DNA of 64,000 nt from Monocercomonoides exilis (GCA_001643675.2 LSRY02000002.1:1901501-1965500), one strand, 5' to 3'; positions 1 through 11,065 are shown, numbered from the stretch's first letter. Made by a program: numbers and translations. The notes: generated from the letters alone by a model not told the origin.

Positions 1-49
1 TTTGCTTTGTAGCACTTTGATTTTTTATTAATATATTTATCCATTTTAG

Positions 50-133
50 GAAATTAAAACTGGAGACGGAATGCCTGAACTTCCGTTGGTCACTCCTCTT
101 CCACCTGTGAAAACATTGCCTCTGTTCTCTTGA
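50..133 (+). CDS. last exon of an unknown gene (5' part outside window)
   Basis: An AG acceptor at 48-49 follows a T-rich stretch, and the frame from 50 is open for 27 codons to a TGA at 131-133. The residues are proline- and leucine-rich (start EIKTGDGMPEL, end LPLFS). The upstream exons lie outside the window, so the product cannot be named. The call rests only on the acceptor, the open frame and the position ahead of the EHD gene. It could also be chance open sequence. Confidence 0.4.
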   Translation, partial: EIKTGDGMPELPLVTPLPPVKTLPLFS

Positions 134-305
134 AGAGTAATCCTCGCAGTGGTGAATTCATCTCCATTCCCAATCGGTAAATTCGAAACTATAGATTGAT
201 TGAGCTACAATTGATTGATGAAATTCAACTATTTTTTCAATGAATTGTTTATCGTGCCAAGTGAAACTATAAAGGTTATGATCAAAAGTCGATAAAAATA
301 AAAGC

Positions 306-3130
306 ATGAAGTTAGCTTGTATTTAATTTATATCTATTTTACAAACAGTTGCTTATTATATAATTATAATTATTTTTATTTGAACCATATGTAGAGGTCC
401 AGTTAATTTTCAAGAAAAAATTCATGCCCATGGAGATGTTATCGAGGGATTGAAACGATTGAACAGAGATATAATAACACCATTTGAACAGTCATGCCAA
501 TTTCAAATGTTCCACAGGTTTTTTACTTTTTAATAAAACGAAAAATTTAAAGATAGAACGAAAATTTAATAATTTTTTTAGTATGCCATTGCGAGACAGT
601 GATTTTGATTCTAATCCCATGGTCCTTCTTCTTGGTTTGCTTGTACTATTTAATATTTTAATAACTTTTCTATATGTTTTTTAGGGCAATATTCTGTTGG
701 AAAGGTAAAATTTTTCTTTCAAACATTAAGCAATGCTTATACAAATAATTTAGACATCTTTTATAGAATACTTGCTTGGAAGGTCATATCCAGGACAATT
801 AATTGGGTTTGATACAATACTAGTCAAAAAATTTTCTTATTTTAATTATTTTTTATTATGACAGTCCTGAACCAACAACTGATAAATTTGTTGCTGTATA
901 TCATGGAATGGAAGATAATGTCATTCCTGGGTATGCCTTTAGTCATCATTACAACTTTTTGAATTATTTTCTTTTGTTTTATAAAGAAATGCTGCTTCGA
1001 TGCAATCTAATCTACCATTTCAGACACTTGAACGTTTTGGATCAAACTTTTTAAACAGATTTAACGTTGCGACATGCAGTGCACCTCTTTTAAACTCTAT
1101 AACTTTGATTGATTCGCCCGGTGTGCTGAGTGGAGAGCAGCAAAGATTAGGTCGAGCATACGATTTCCGAGCGGTTGTGGAGTGGTTTGCCTTGAGAGCA
1201 GACATGATCCTTCTTCTATTTGATGCTAACAAGCTCGATATTTCTGATGAATTTCGCACTGTGATTGATTCACTGCGGGGAAATGAGGACAAAGTGAGGG
1301 TTATTCTTAACAAAGCAGATGGGCTGTCAACACAGAATCTGATGAGAGTGTATGGTGCTCTGCTATGGTCTCTGTCGCGTGTGTTCAAGACACCCGAAGT
1401 GATTCGTGTGTACATTGGCTCGTTTTGGAAGGAGCCCTTGAAATCAGAGGAGCTGAAGACGCTGTTCCAGAGGGAGATGGCTGATCTGCTGAAGGAGCTG
1501 GGCACTCTTCCGCGTGTTGCAGCACAGCGCAGAGTGAATGAGCTGGTGAAGCGGACGAAGCTGTGCAGGGCGGTGGCAGCGCTCACAACATACCTCAGAG
1601 ACGAGATGCCTGTCTTTGGAAAGGACAAGAAGAAAGCCGAGGTGTGTTGATGATAAATGAAATTGTTGTTGAATTAAAAGAAATTTGCATGTCAATTTGA
1701 AAGTAATCATATTTATCTGATTTTATAAGCAGATTCGTTTTAACTTTTTCATAAAAAATTCTCGTTCATTTTTCTTTAAAAATTTTTTTAATATTTCTGA
1801 CATTATTATATATCTTATTCAGATGTTGGCGAACCTCCCAACTATTTATCAGACCCTTGCCAGTATGTACGGCTTCAGCGTTGGCGACTTCCCTCCACCT
1901 GATCCAATGAGAGCCAGACTGCAAGGCATGGACTTCATGAAATTCAACAAGATCCCTCCTCCAATGTTCGCTGAAATTAAAAAGGTTTGTATATATTATT
2001 TCTTAAAATTAAGTTTACGTTTGTTTCATTGGTCATTTCAAAAAAATTTTTTTGTTTTCTTATTTGGTTAACACAATTCTTACATGTCATTATTTGTTAT
2101 TTTAAATGGAACGTCTTTTTTCATCCTATATTAACAGGCACTTACTGAAACACTGCCACAGCACCTGAATCTTCTGCAGCCAACAGCCGAAGACACATAC
2201 ATCAACCCGTTCGAACTGGAAGCCAAATACGGGGACAAATGGAAAGTGCAGCCGAAAGAAGAAGAGAAGTACAAGCAGCTGTTCATACAAAAAGCCGGGC
2301 TGAATACTGCCCTTCCGAATTTCGGTGCTCCGCGTGGGGAAGATCCCTTGCACGATGCGAAGATCGATGGAGAAGTGCTGAAGGCGCTGTTTGTGAAGTC
2401 TGGCCTGGACCTGTCCAACCTGCGGGAGCTGTGGCGCCTGTCTGACATCGATCGCGACGAGAAGCTGAACTACGAAGAGTTCATCATCTCGATGCACCTC
2501 CTCAAGCTCGCCAGAGACAACCGCGGAATCCTCCCGCTGTCGCTGCCGCCAGAGTTCGTTGTCTACATCCACCGCACTTTCGGTAGACCGGAGCCTGCTC
2601 ACACACAGCCACGGCCTGCTCCTGTCCCTGCCCCTGCTCCTCCACAGGCACCAATTGCACCTCCTCAGCCAGCGCCTCCAATGGCCCCCCAGTCTGTCTC
2701 GCCTTCTCCTTCTCCTGCTGTTTCTTCTGCGACTCCCTCTTCGCCCGCTGTGCAGCACACACCGCCAGTACCTGCCCAACCTCCGATGCAGCCAATGACT
2801 CCACCGATGGCACAGCCTGTGATGCAGCAGTCTTCTGCCTCGCCTGTTCCTCAACAGTCACCTGCTCCATCGCCTCCAATTGTCTCTCACTCTTCGCTCC
2901 CACCGCCTCCTCCGACAAACAAGCCAGCAATCCCCACACGCCCACCTCCTGTGATGATGGCGTCGCCTTCTTCTGCTCCTCCGCCAGTTCCGCAGTCAAC
3001 CTCTTCTGCGCCTCCTCCTTCTCTTCCGCACTCCTCTTTGCCTCCTCCTCCTTCTTCGCTCTCTTCCTCAGGACATCTTCCTCCTCAGTACGCTGACACA
3101 CCAGGAGCTCTGCATTCGCAGGGCGAGTAA
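306..3130 (+). CDS. EHD: EHD-family dynamin-like ATPase/GTPase with EH domain and proline-rich tail
   Basis: Likely membrane-remodelling ATPase of endocytic recycling, by family. Model: join(306..310, 395..517, 582..634, 685..704, 754..806, 865..930, 987..1641, 1823..1984, 2138..3130), 709 aa, all phases consistent. Visible in order: P-loop GQYSVGKTSF (about 61-70), switch motif PEPTTD (about 86), DSPG (about 149-152), NKAD (about 215-218), the helical region, then a C-terminal EH domain (about 430-515). The EH calcium loop DIDRDEKLNYEE lies at about 482-493. An NPF motif (TYINPFE, N about 402) sits in the linker before the EH domain. After it comes a Pro/Ser-rich tail of about 180 residues that animal EHD proteins lack. 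The 5-nt first exon (ATGAA) is the weakest part; everything from 395 on aligns well with EHD proteins. GC content rises sharply in the last exon. Confidence 0.9.
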
Positions 3131-3355
3131 AATACAATGTGAAGAGAACAGAAAGGATATATTTGTTGATATTGATTTTGTTTAACATATCCTCAAAATC
3201 TTTTTGAACTTTTTTAAGTTGATTTGTTTGTTTTCTTTCAAAAAAATATTCTCATCTGAGGCTTGCTTCTTTTCTTTGTTACAACTTTATCAGCCTTTCA
3301 TATCAGTTTATTGTTGTCTTTTTGCTTAAGATGGTTCTTATATTTACCTGTTACC

Positions 3356-4594
3356 TTATTCATGTTTGTATATTTTGATGTATTTTGAGGATTTCGAACC
3401 ATTCTTAGTGAAAAAAATCTATTACTTTGAGTATTCCATATTGTTGTTTGTGAAAGAGAGAAAAAATATACAATTATTACTGATATTTTCATTTGAAATA
3501 AGAGAAATCGAAAAATAATGAGAACTTTGTTTGAGCCACCCGATGTATCGTAATTCTCGAGAATATCCGCAATAATATCTGCAAACATTTGAGTAAAATA
3601 AATATGCACAAATTAACTACTTTGCACTTCACTCTACAACTACAGGGACTTGTTTGAAATAACACATTTCAAATCACTGAAGCTATTTACAACAAGCACG
3701 TTCATCATTGGATCCAAATATGAGGTCATCCAAATGAGGGATAACGAATAAAGCTTGTTTGCATAATCTTCTCCAAAAGTTCAAATAAAAGTCATGCTAA
3801 TCTTTGAGTGAATCACTCAATTAGCGTGAGGAGTATAACCTCAATCATCCTTTTTCTGTGTCGAAATGAAACATTAAATTCTTGTTCCAAACGTTTTCGT
3901 ATCATTCGGCAGCTAATCGCAGTTTCAGGTTCAATCTTAAATAAGAAAAATTATTTTTTCAATATTAAAAAGTGAAAATAAAAACCTTTTTCAAAAGCAA
4001 AATTATGCAGTTTGTAAGAATATGAAGAGGAGGAAGCTAAAAAAAAGTGAATTGCAAATTTGTAAATGAAAGCATACTCGTCCAGTTATTACTGTGAATA
4101 AAGGCTTCTTCGTCTCAGGCGATAGAATAAGTGGTTCCTTTGGCAAAGACATAAGCGGAGTTGCCATTAAATGCAAATCAGATCCTTTGGTTAAAAAGTT
4201 GAAAAAATTTAAGATATTAAGAATCAAGCAAACTTTTGGGATGAAATACTCGAAGTTCAGCTTCATATCTTTCCTGATCAATCTGTGCAAGTGCTTCAAA
4301 ATGAGCAACCTGTTTGTCAGAAAGCTTTTCCCAACAATGTTCGGAAAATTTTAAAAGGATTTCCTTTGAAGTTTTCCGAGGTTTTTTGAAACGACCTCTT
4401 TCAATTATATAAGTTAACTAACATAATTTAAAAAGCCAAAAAATAACCATAAAGCGAACCAATAGAAAAAGTACAATAAATACATAAGATTTGTTTGCAT
4501 AAACAAAAAAGGCAAAAGAAGGTGCAGGAGGACGAGGAGCAATCAATAATCTATGTTTCTTTCGTTCTTCAATCCAACGATTCCATTCTTCCAT
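3356..4594 (-). CDS. HMG-box protein with DEK_C-type C-terminal domain
   Basis: Probable chromatin or DNA-binding protein. Best model: complement(join(3356..3403, 3526..3578, 3700..3770, 3817..3935, 3986..4036, 4078..4184, 4234..4417, 4484..4594)), 247 aa. Exons 1-2 make an HMG box: PRPPAPSFAFFVYANK, then EHCWEKLSDKQVAHFEAL and DQERYEAEL match the box's proline start and its W-x-x-L and Y-E positions. Exons 4-5 (TNCIILLLKKIEPETAIS, IRKRLEQEFNVSFRHRK) match the DEK C-terminal helical domain, with the usual R-x-x-L-E-x-x-F core and basic K/R patch. The 3' end is uncertain. A TGA at 3813-3815 would stop the protein right after the DEK_C-like domain. The two or three downstream exons used here keep phase and read as acidic then Lys/Ser-rich sequence, but have no family support. 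The start ATG at 4594 is tentative. Confidence 0.65.
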
Positions 4595-4837
4595 TCTTTT
4601 ATTGAAATTCACAAATTAATAAAATTTAAAACAATCCATATGTTTGCGCACACTCATAATTGTTCTTGAAACAAAACAACTGAAAAAGAATTAAATAATT
4701 TTTTAATGGGTACATTATTCAATTTTTTCATGTTGTTCATAAGTTCTTTCTAGGTGGCACCATTTCATTTTTTTTGGAAATCAAAGGTTAATGAATTTTG
4801 ATGATTCAAATATATATTACAGGCATTTGATCAAAAA

Positions 4838-7800
4838 ATGAAAAACATATCAGTTATTCTAGAAGAGTTTATTAAACTTCTCGATTTAAGTGAAAAAGTA
4901 CTATTTACAACAATAGGTCCGGCAGAGTCACATTTTATTTATGTGGTTACAAAATCAAGGATCATTCAATTGAAACCAGAGTTTAAAAGTAATTGCAAGG
5001 GAAATACAAAAATAATCGGATCATTTGAATTGCCAAAAAATTCTACACAACCTATATCACTTGAATGGGTGGATGATATGGAGGAATTTACATTTTTTGA
5101 CGAATCAGGTCATTTTTTCGTTTCGCATACCCTTGCGGAATGGGAGCTAAGAGGTAAAATTCCTGTCCCATCTGGGAAACTTCAAGGCGAAAAAAACAAA
5201 GTCATTACAACAAAATGGAGCACAGGGGAGCCTGTTTGTGCTGCTGTCACCCGTTCAGGAAAAGTGATAATCATTAACGGTGAAGGCGAAGTGATGAAAA
5301 CAACAAGTCTTGTTTCTCCAACAACCATAGAAGGATCCATACCTCTTATTCACGATGCTCATATTGTATGGACAGATGATCGTTCATCTTTGGCTGTTTC
5401 TTTTAGAACCGAGGAAAAAACTAACGATCAATTTTCATCTGTATCTATTCCAAAAATATCGATTTTGGATTATAAATGGAGAGTTGCATGCCCTTCTCCT
5501 TTTCCTTGTTCTGGTTTTCCTTGTGCTTGGCGTCCCAATAGGTCCACGCTAACCTGCATTGAGGATTTGCGACAGGCTGATCCTTCTACATCTCCAAAAT
5601 CATCATATCAAACACCATATCAAATTGTTTGTTCAATGGCATCATCTTTCACATGGGAAGGACGACCACCTCCACCAAAACCATCAACATATGCTCCATC
5701 ACGAACATCGCTTGCTGTGGATGAACTGGAATCCAAAGATAAAGCCGACAACTCATCAACTTCAACTTCATCATTATCATCATCATCTTCTTCTTCTCCA
5801 GCTTCTCTTTTGAATGTCCTTCTTGTTGGAGACACAGGAAGAGTGCAAGACGGATTCGGTGTGTATCACCAATCAAAAATGGGCGAAGTTGTTAGCGTGG
5901 CTTGGGCAAGAAGCACAACCGACAGCAGTGATCTTCTTGCGCTGTTGGCAGAAAAGAAGAAATTGGAAGAAAAGAAAGATGAGCAAACAGAAATTGAAAA
6001 GGGAGATGAAAAAGAAGAAGAAAAAGAAATAGAAGCCAAAACAGAATCAGAGAAGGAGTATATTTTGCAATTATATTCAACTTCGAATGGAAGATGGTAC
6101 TTGAAACACGAAACAGACATAAGTCTTCCAACACCATCACATTCATCTCCATCATCATCACCATCATCACCATCATCCTCATCAGACGTATCTTCCTCAT
6201 CATCCATCACTTCTCAGACATTTAAGCCTTCTCTGTCATTTGTGACCGATCCACTGTTCATCACATCTGCCTTCAACAACGAAATGTTTGGGGCGCTGTG
6301 CCATCTGCGAATCCTGAGCACTTCCTCTCTGCTCGGAATGCAGCTGCTGGTGAGCGTCGACAGCAACAGCGACGGTGTGACAGCGGTTGTGGATGGCGAC
6401 TTAGTTCACACCACACACTTTGCCCAGCAAGTATCCCCACCGCCAATATTCGCATACACCACACTCTTCGGAGACTTGAAGGAGTTGAAGAGTGGAGATG
6501 GACTGACAATACAGCAGTGCCCTCAGTCAGCTGCGGTCAAAGCGGTTTCTTTCAACAAAGCGAGGAAAGCGCTGCTTCGTGTCTGCGGAGAAAAGAAGTG
6601 GGAGTGTTTGAACCCGACCATTCCACTTCAGAAGAAAAAGTTGTTCAAGCTGAATCCGTTTGCTGTGCTGACACAGGATGGCATCAGAGTGTCAACACAT
6701 CCTCACATTTTGCTTCCATTCCCTTCGAAATTCGGAGAAAGCAGGAAAATTGCAGAGAATCTTCCTCTTTTGAGTCATTTTTGCTGGTTTTCTGAATGCT
6801 CTTTTCTGCTGGCAACGTCATACCCCCAGCACGCCCTCTTTGTTGTTTCATATTCTCCTTCATTAAACAATTCAACGGAATCATCATCATCTGCATCATC
6901 TGCTTCATCAGCTTCTTCACAAAGCGATGAGCAGCTCCCCATTGTTTCTGTGACAGAGTTTGTTCTCTCATCGCCTGTTGTCAACATCTCAGAAGTGTCT
7001 GTCCTTTCACAAGTGGCTTCTCAGAAGAATATACCAAGTGAATCAAACACATCTGCTTCTTCATCTGCTTCTTCTTCTTCTTCTGTTGATTCTTCTGCAT
7101 TGCCTTCAGAAACATCTGTGCTGCAGCACATTGCTGCTGCTGTTCATTTGATGGATGGCTCTATTTACTCTCTCGCTGCAGTAGCATCAATGTCGCTTTC
7201 CACTTCGTGTGAAAAGAAGAAAGCAATTTATCTTACGAAAGAAACACCTTTTTCTGTTCAGAGTCACAAACTAAGCCAGATAAATCTCTCTTCTCTTCCA
7301 TTTTCGGCTCCTCCGTCACGAAGCATCATGCTAATTTCCTCTTCAAAACACCAATTTTCTGATTGTAACACAACAGAAGTCACAAAAGCCAAGCAAGCAG
7401 ATCAAAATTCTCGTTCTTCAACAAAATTTGATGAGCCAGCGCTTCTTCAGATGGAGAAAGGCACCGAAACTTGGATTGTGACGCATTCCGCCTCGACATC
7501 TGGTGATGTATTTGTCAATGGGCAGCTGGTGATATCAGGAATCGGCTCAATTGCACCTCACTTCTTTGACACATCTGACAGCGAACACAAACTGCAGACA
7601 CTTGTGATGATCACTCTCAGAAACCAGATGCGTTTTCTGCCGCTTCTGCCAACAGATTCTGCTTTTTCTGCTTCTTCTTCTTCTTCTTCTTCTTCCTCTT
7701 CCTCCTCTTCTCTCTTCTCTCTTTCCCGCCTTCCTCCCTTTGGCCCATACCCTCAGCTCATTCCGTATGTCCGTGAAGTCGAGCGTGGCTCTCGTCTGAT

Positions 7801-10800
7801 TGCAGTCGTCGGCAACAGCACACGCTGTGTGATGCAGATGCCTCGTGGCAACCTCGAGACCGTTCATCCTCACCCACTCCTGATGCACGCCATTCTCTTG
7901 CTCCTTCTTGCCCAGTCGCAGGAAAGAGGGAGGCAGTACATCGATGCTCTGCTGCTGGCAAAACAGCACCGTTTTCCCCCGCCAATCATTGCAGACGCTG
8001 ATCCAAGGCAGTTTGTGCAGTCACTTCCATCGTTTCTGAGAGCAATGGGTGAATACGAAGAACACAGAGCACATTCAACCACACAACCTCCTTCTACTTC
8101 ATCGTCAACAACACAGTTTGTTCTATCGACGCTGCTCAGCTCGCTCACGCTGCCAGACGCCCTCAGCCACAGCGAGGAGAAACATGGTACTTTGCCACCA
8201 GATGTGGGGATGCTGATGAGAGAGAGGAAGAAATCAGAAGAAAAAGTGATGGAGAAGAAGAAGGATAAAATGCAAAAGCAGAAAGGAGGGAAGGGACAGC
8301 GTGTCGAAGAGACTGATAGGAATGTCGATGATCCAATGGAGTCTGATTCTGTTTGGGAGGCGCTGATCAACGAGCACAAGTCCATCTTCACATTCCAGCC
8401 ATCTCATTACAACATCTTTTCTCCTCTGGATTCAACAGCATCGACAAAGTCTGCCAGTCTGCTGGATGCTCTTGTTATCCCTCATTTCCTGAGCGACACA
8501 CATGTTCCATTGACAAAAGCTAATCTTCTTCTTCTTCTCATTGCAAATCAGTTGCTGGCCATCTGCAAGAAATCTTTGTCTGCCAGCTTGCAATTTTACT
8601 CTTCTTCTTCTTCTGCTTCTGCTTCTTCTTCAGCCGATGCTCCTTCCAATGATATTTTATCTCCTTTTGTTTTGCGCCATCATCTGCTCTGCCTGGTTGA
8701 GTGTTTGTGCAGAATTGACTCACCACAATATGAGTCTGTCTTTGTACTTCTTCATTCTGTCTCATCTTATCTCGATGCTTTTTCTGCTTTAACAACAAGA
8801 AAATCATCTTCGTCATCATCATCATCTTCTTCTTCCTTCTCTTTTCTTCCTTCTCTTTCCTCCTTCCAGCACACTCTCACCAACATCCGTGCCTCTATGC
8901 TCTCTCAAGCCCTCTTCTTATGTGGCAGTGCTGATGTGCTGTTCACCTTCTGTCTTGGCTCGTATGACCTTCCATTGACACAGGAGATATCCTCACACAC
9001 ACAAACAGACCCTGCTGAGCATCTGCTGCTGTATGATGAAATCAGAAGGAACGCAGTGGAAAGAGTAAAGGAGAACAAGGAAGAGAGAGAGAAGTGGATG
9101 AAAATGCATTCAATTGGAAAAGAAAATGAATCAGCAGAAAACAAAACAAAGGAATCACAATGCGAAAAAGGAGGTGATTTAGTTGAATCTTCTCTTTCTG
9201 TGCTGGAGTCTGATGAGAATGAACTCGAGTGGCGTATTCAGATCGACCAGAAGCTGAGCAAACTGAAGCACACACTGTGGAACCTGTTTCTGGTGATGCT
9301 GAATGAAGACAGGGGATTTGCTGCTTTGAATGAAAAGAAAGAGAAGGAAAAAGAAACAGGCAATCTTTGTGAAACACCATCTTTCATTAGGCTGAGAAGC
9401 TTTGCTGATGAATGGGATCTGCACGACGAAGCTATCATGCTGTTTAGAACACCTCTAACTTCACTTTTATCTTCTTCTTCTTCTTCTTCTTCCTCTTCCT
9501 CTTCATCCTCTGCATCATCTTCACTTTCTGATTCATTTCTGTTCTTCAAACATTCAATGCATCTATCCCTACCCCGTCTCAACTCACTTCTCTCTCTTTC
9601 AGCACTCCATCGCATTTCATTAGGAGACACCTCTTTGTCGCCATCAATGACGCTGCTCCAACTCAGCCAGACGGAAGAAGCTGTGAATGCACTGATTTCA
9701 GGGCTCCACTGGAAAGAAGCAGTGATTGTGGCAAAGGCACGCATTTGGCATAGTTTGGTGGAGAACAAAAGAGATTCACAGGACAAAACAGGACGCAATG
9801 ATGGATCATTTGAATCAAACTCTTCACAATCCAATGGAAAGAATGTTCCATTCACTCCTGCAGATTGTCTGAAGTTGTGTCGAAAGCTTTCGCAGAGGCT
9901 GGAAGATGCTGGGCGTTTTGCAGATGCAGCTGAAGTGGAGCTGAAATGCACGGCAAGCGAAGAGCAACTGGTTGCTGCAAAAGAAGCGGCTGAAGGAGAT
10001 TCAAAAGCAAAAGACAATAAAGAAGAGAAAAATGAAGCAGATGATGAAGCTAAAAACAATGATGATGAATATGGTGGGTTCTTTGGATTTGGAGAAGGAG
10101 ATTATGATGATGGAGAAGAAGAGCAGTCAAAACAATCATCAGAATCAGCTTCTTCATCCTTGTTGGAGAGACACAGAAGAATCATCCAATTGTATCAACA
10201 AGGACATGTGTGGGATGAGGGCATACTCCTCCTGCCTCTTCCTTCATCATCATCATCATCATCATCATCTTCTTCTTCTTCTGTTCTTTCCATTTGGAGT
10301 CTTTTCTTTGGGGCGTTGCAGCAGCATGTGTCAGATGTGCTCACATCACTCGATGAAACAGTCAGCCAAGTGCAGACATCACACAAGAAAATGGAGAATT
10401 TACAGGCATTTATGAGCGGTGAGATTGCACCAACAACTCCACTCAAGCGAGGAAGAGGCGGTGGGGCAGCAGGGAAAGCAGCGGGAAGAGGCAAAGGATG
10501 GGGCAAAGACGGGAGCTGGGACAACCAAACACGCCAGACGTCTTCTTCTTCATACACGAACAGAGAGAAAGGAGAAGGAGAAGGAGAAGGAGAAGAGAAA
10601 GAGTTCCAGTTTGACGTCCGGCACGGCCACGATGGCGGAGAAGACAGGCACAAGCACAAGCGCTCGTCGAGAGAGCAGAGGCAGCTTGTGACGATGGTGG
10701 AGACGCTGGCTGGGCAGGTGCCGAAGATGCAGTGGCTGAAAGGAGAAGTTGAGGAGCTTATTCGCATCCTCATCCTCACACAGCAGGTTGGGCTGGCTCA

Positions 10801-11065
10801 GAAATTGAAGCAAAAAGTTCTGTCTGTCACAAAAACGATTAGAAGCACAGTCGATTGGCTGAAGGCAAATAGTGAAGGATGTCGAATGGATGTTGCAAGC
10901 GGAAATAACAATAATAACCCTATTGAACCCAATGCTACTTCACCACAGTCAAAACGAGTTCCGCTTCCATTTGTTGAAATTCCCCCACAAGTTATGGATC
11001 AAATTTCTTTGATTGAACAATGCAATTGGTGTTCATCGCTTCTTGAAACATATCAGATAAGTTGA
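4838..11065 (+). CDS. ELP1: Elongator complex subunit Elp1 (IKAP)
   Basis: Scaffold subunit of Elongator, which modifies wobble uridines of cytosolic tRNAs (family knowledge). One long exon, 2075 aa, against about 1330 in human. Diagnostic segments are the WD-repeat part (HIVWTDDRSSLAVSF, FPCAWRPNRS), the junction VERGSRLIAVVGNS with VMQMPRGNLETVHPHPL (about residues 980-1010), and the helical-repeat segments GLHWKEAVIVAKARIWH, LSQRLEDAGRFADAAEVELK and HVWDEGILLLPL. A basic region precedes the C-terminal dimerisation part (about 1930-2075). The extra length is mostly serine runs (for example near 7665-7710, 9474-9510 and 10236-10280) and Lys/Glu runs in loops. An AG at 4821-4822 with open frame to the ATG suggests a 5' intron, so a short upstream exon may exist. 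The next gene starts about 120 bp downstream on the same strand. Confidence 0.9.
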   Translation: MKNISVILEEFIKLLDLSEKVLFTTIGPAESHFIYVVTKSRIIQLKPEFKSNCKGNTKIIGSFELPKNSTQPISLEWVDDMEEFTFFDESGHFFVSHTLAEWELRGKIPVPSGKLQGEKNKVITTKWSTGEPVCAAVTRSGKVIIINGEGEVMKTTSLVSPTTIEGSIPLIHDAHIVWTDDRSSLAVSFRTEEKTNDQFSSVSIPKISILDYKWRVACPSPFPCSGFPCAWRPNRSTLTCIEDLRQADPSTSPKSSYQTPYQIVCSMASSFTWEGRPPPPKPSTYAPSRTSLAVDELESKDKADNSSTSTSSLSSSSSSSPASLLNVLLVGDTGRVQDGFGVYHQSKMGEVVSVAWARSTTDSSDLLALLAEKKKLEEKKDEQTEIEKGDEKEEEKEIEAKTESEKEYILQLYSTSNGRWYLKHETDISLPTPSHSSPSSSPSSPSSSSDVSSSSSITSQTFKPSLSFVTDPLFITSAFNNEMFGALCHLRILSTSSLLGMQLLVSVDSNSDGVTAVVDGDLVHTTHFAQQVSPPPIFAYTTLFGDLKELKSGDGLTIQQCPQSAAVKAVSFNKARKALLRVCGEKKWECLNPTIPLQKKKLFKLNPFAVLTQDGIRVSTHPHILLPFPSKFGESRKIAENLPLLSHFCWFSECSFLLATSYPQHALFVVSYSPSLNNSTESSSSASSASSASSQSDEQLPIVSVTEFVLSSPVVNISEVSVLSQVASQKNIPSESNTSASSSASSSSSVDSSALPSETSVLQHIAAAVHLMDGSIYSLAAVASMSLSTSCEKKKAIYLTKETPFSVQSHKLSQINLSSLPFSAPPSRSIMLISSSKHQFSDCNTTEVTKAKQADQNSRSSTKFDEPALLQMEKGTETWIVTHSASTSGDVFVNGQLVISGIGSIAPHFFDTSDSEHKLQTLVMITLRNQMRFLPLLPTDSAFSASSSSSSSSSSSSSLFSLSRLPPFGPYPQLIPYVREVERGSRLIAVVGNSTRCVMQMPRGNLETVHPHPLLMHAILLLLLAQSQERGRQYIDALLLAKQHRFPPPIIADADPRQFVQSLPSFLRAMGEYEEHRAHSTTQPPSTSSSTTQFVLSTLLSSLTLPDALSHSEEKHGTLPPDVGMLMRERKKSEEKVMEKKKDKMQKQKGGKGQRVEETDRNVDDPMESDSVWEALINEHKSIFTFQPSHYNIFSPLDSTASTKSASLLDALVIPHFLSDTHVPLTKANLLLLLIANQLLAICKKSLSASLQFYSSSSSASASSSADAPSNDILSPFVLRHHLLCLVECLCRIDSPQYESVFVLLHSVSSYLDAFSALTTRKSSSSSSSSSSSFSFLPSLSSFQHTLTNIRASMLSQALFLCGSADVLFTFCLGSYDLPLTQEISSHTQTDPAEHLLLYDEIRRNAVERVKENKEEREKWMKMHSIGKENESAENKTKESQCEKGGDLVESSLSVLESDENELEWRIQIDQKLSKLKHTLWNLFLVMLNEDRGFAALNEKKEKEKETGNLCETPSFIRLRSFADEWDLHDEAIMLFRTPLTSLLSSSSSSSSSSSSSSASSSLSDSFLFFKHSMHLSLPRLNSLLSLSALHRISLGDTSLSPSMTLLQLSQTEEAVNALISGLHWKEAVIVAKARIWHSLVENKRDSQDKTGRNDGSFESNSSQSNGKNVPFTPADCLKLCRKLSQRLEDAGRFADAAEVELKCTASEEQLVAAKEAAEGDSKAKDNKEEKNEADDEAKNNDDEYGGFFGFGEGDYDDGEEEQSKQSSESASSSLLERHRRIIQLYQQGHVWDEGILLLPLPSSSSSSSSSSSSSVLSIWSLFFGALQQHVSDVLTSLDETVSQVQTSHKKMENLQAFMSGEIAPTTPLKRGRGGGAAGKAAGRGKGWGKDGSWDNQTRQTSSSSYTNREKGEGEGEGEEKEFQFDVRHGHDGGEDRHKHKRSSREQRQLVTMVETLAGQVPKMQWLKGEVEELIRILILTQQVGLAQKLKQKVLSVTKTIRSTVDWLKANSEGCRMDVASGNNNNNPIEPNATSPQSKRVPLPFVEIPPQVMDQISLIEQCNWCSSLLETYQIS

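Noticed and set aside
1020-1628. Long minus-strand ORF opposite the EHD GTPase exon
   Set aside because: It is the complement of a strongly conserved GTPase domain; the translation is Ser/Arg-rich and has no family pattern.
2126-2854. Minus-strand Arg/Trp-rich ORF opposite the EHD tail
   Set aside because: Shadow of the GC-rich Pro codons on the plus strand.
3298-3609. Independent small minus-strand gene downstream of the HMG-box gene
   Set aside because: The ADILENYD segment splices in phase to the HMG/DEK_C gene, so a separate gene is not needed; the rest is AT-rich.
6298-6795. Alternative plus-strand ORF inside Elp1
   Set aside because: Out-of-frame reading of the Elp1 exon, without start context or conservation.
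9238-10059. 273-codon minus-strand ORF inside Elp1
   Set aside because: Antisense of conserved Elp1 helical repeats; the acidic run is the complement of the Ser tract.
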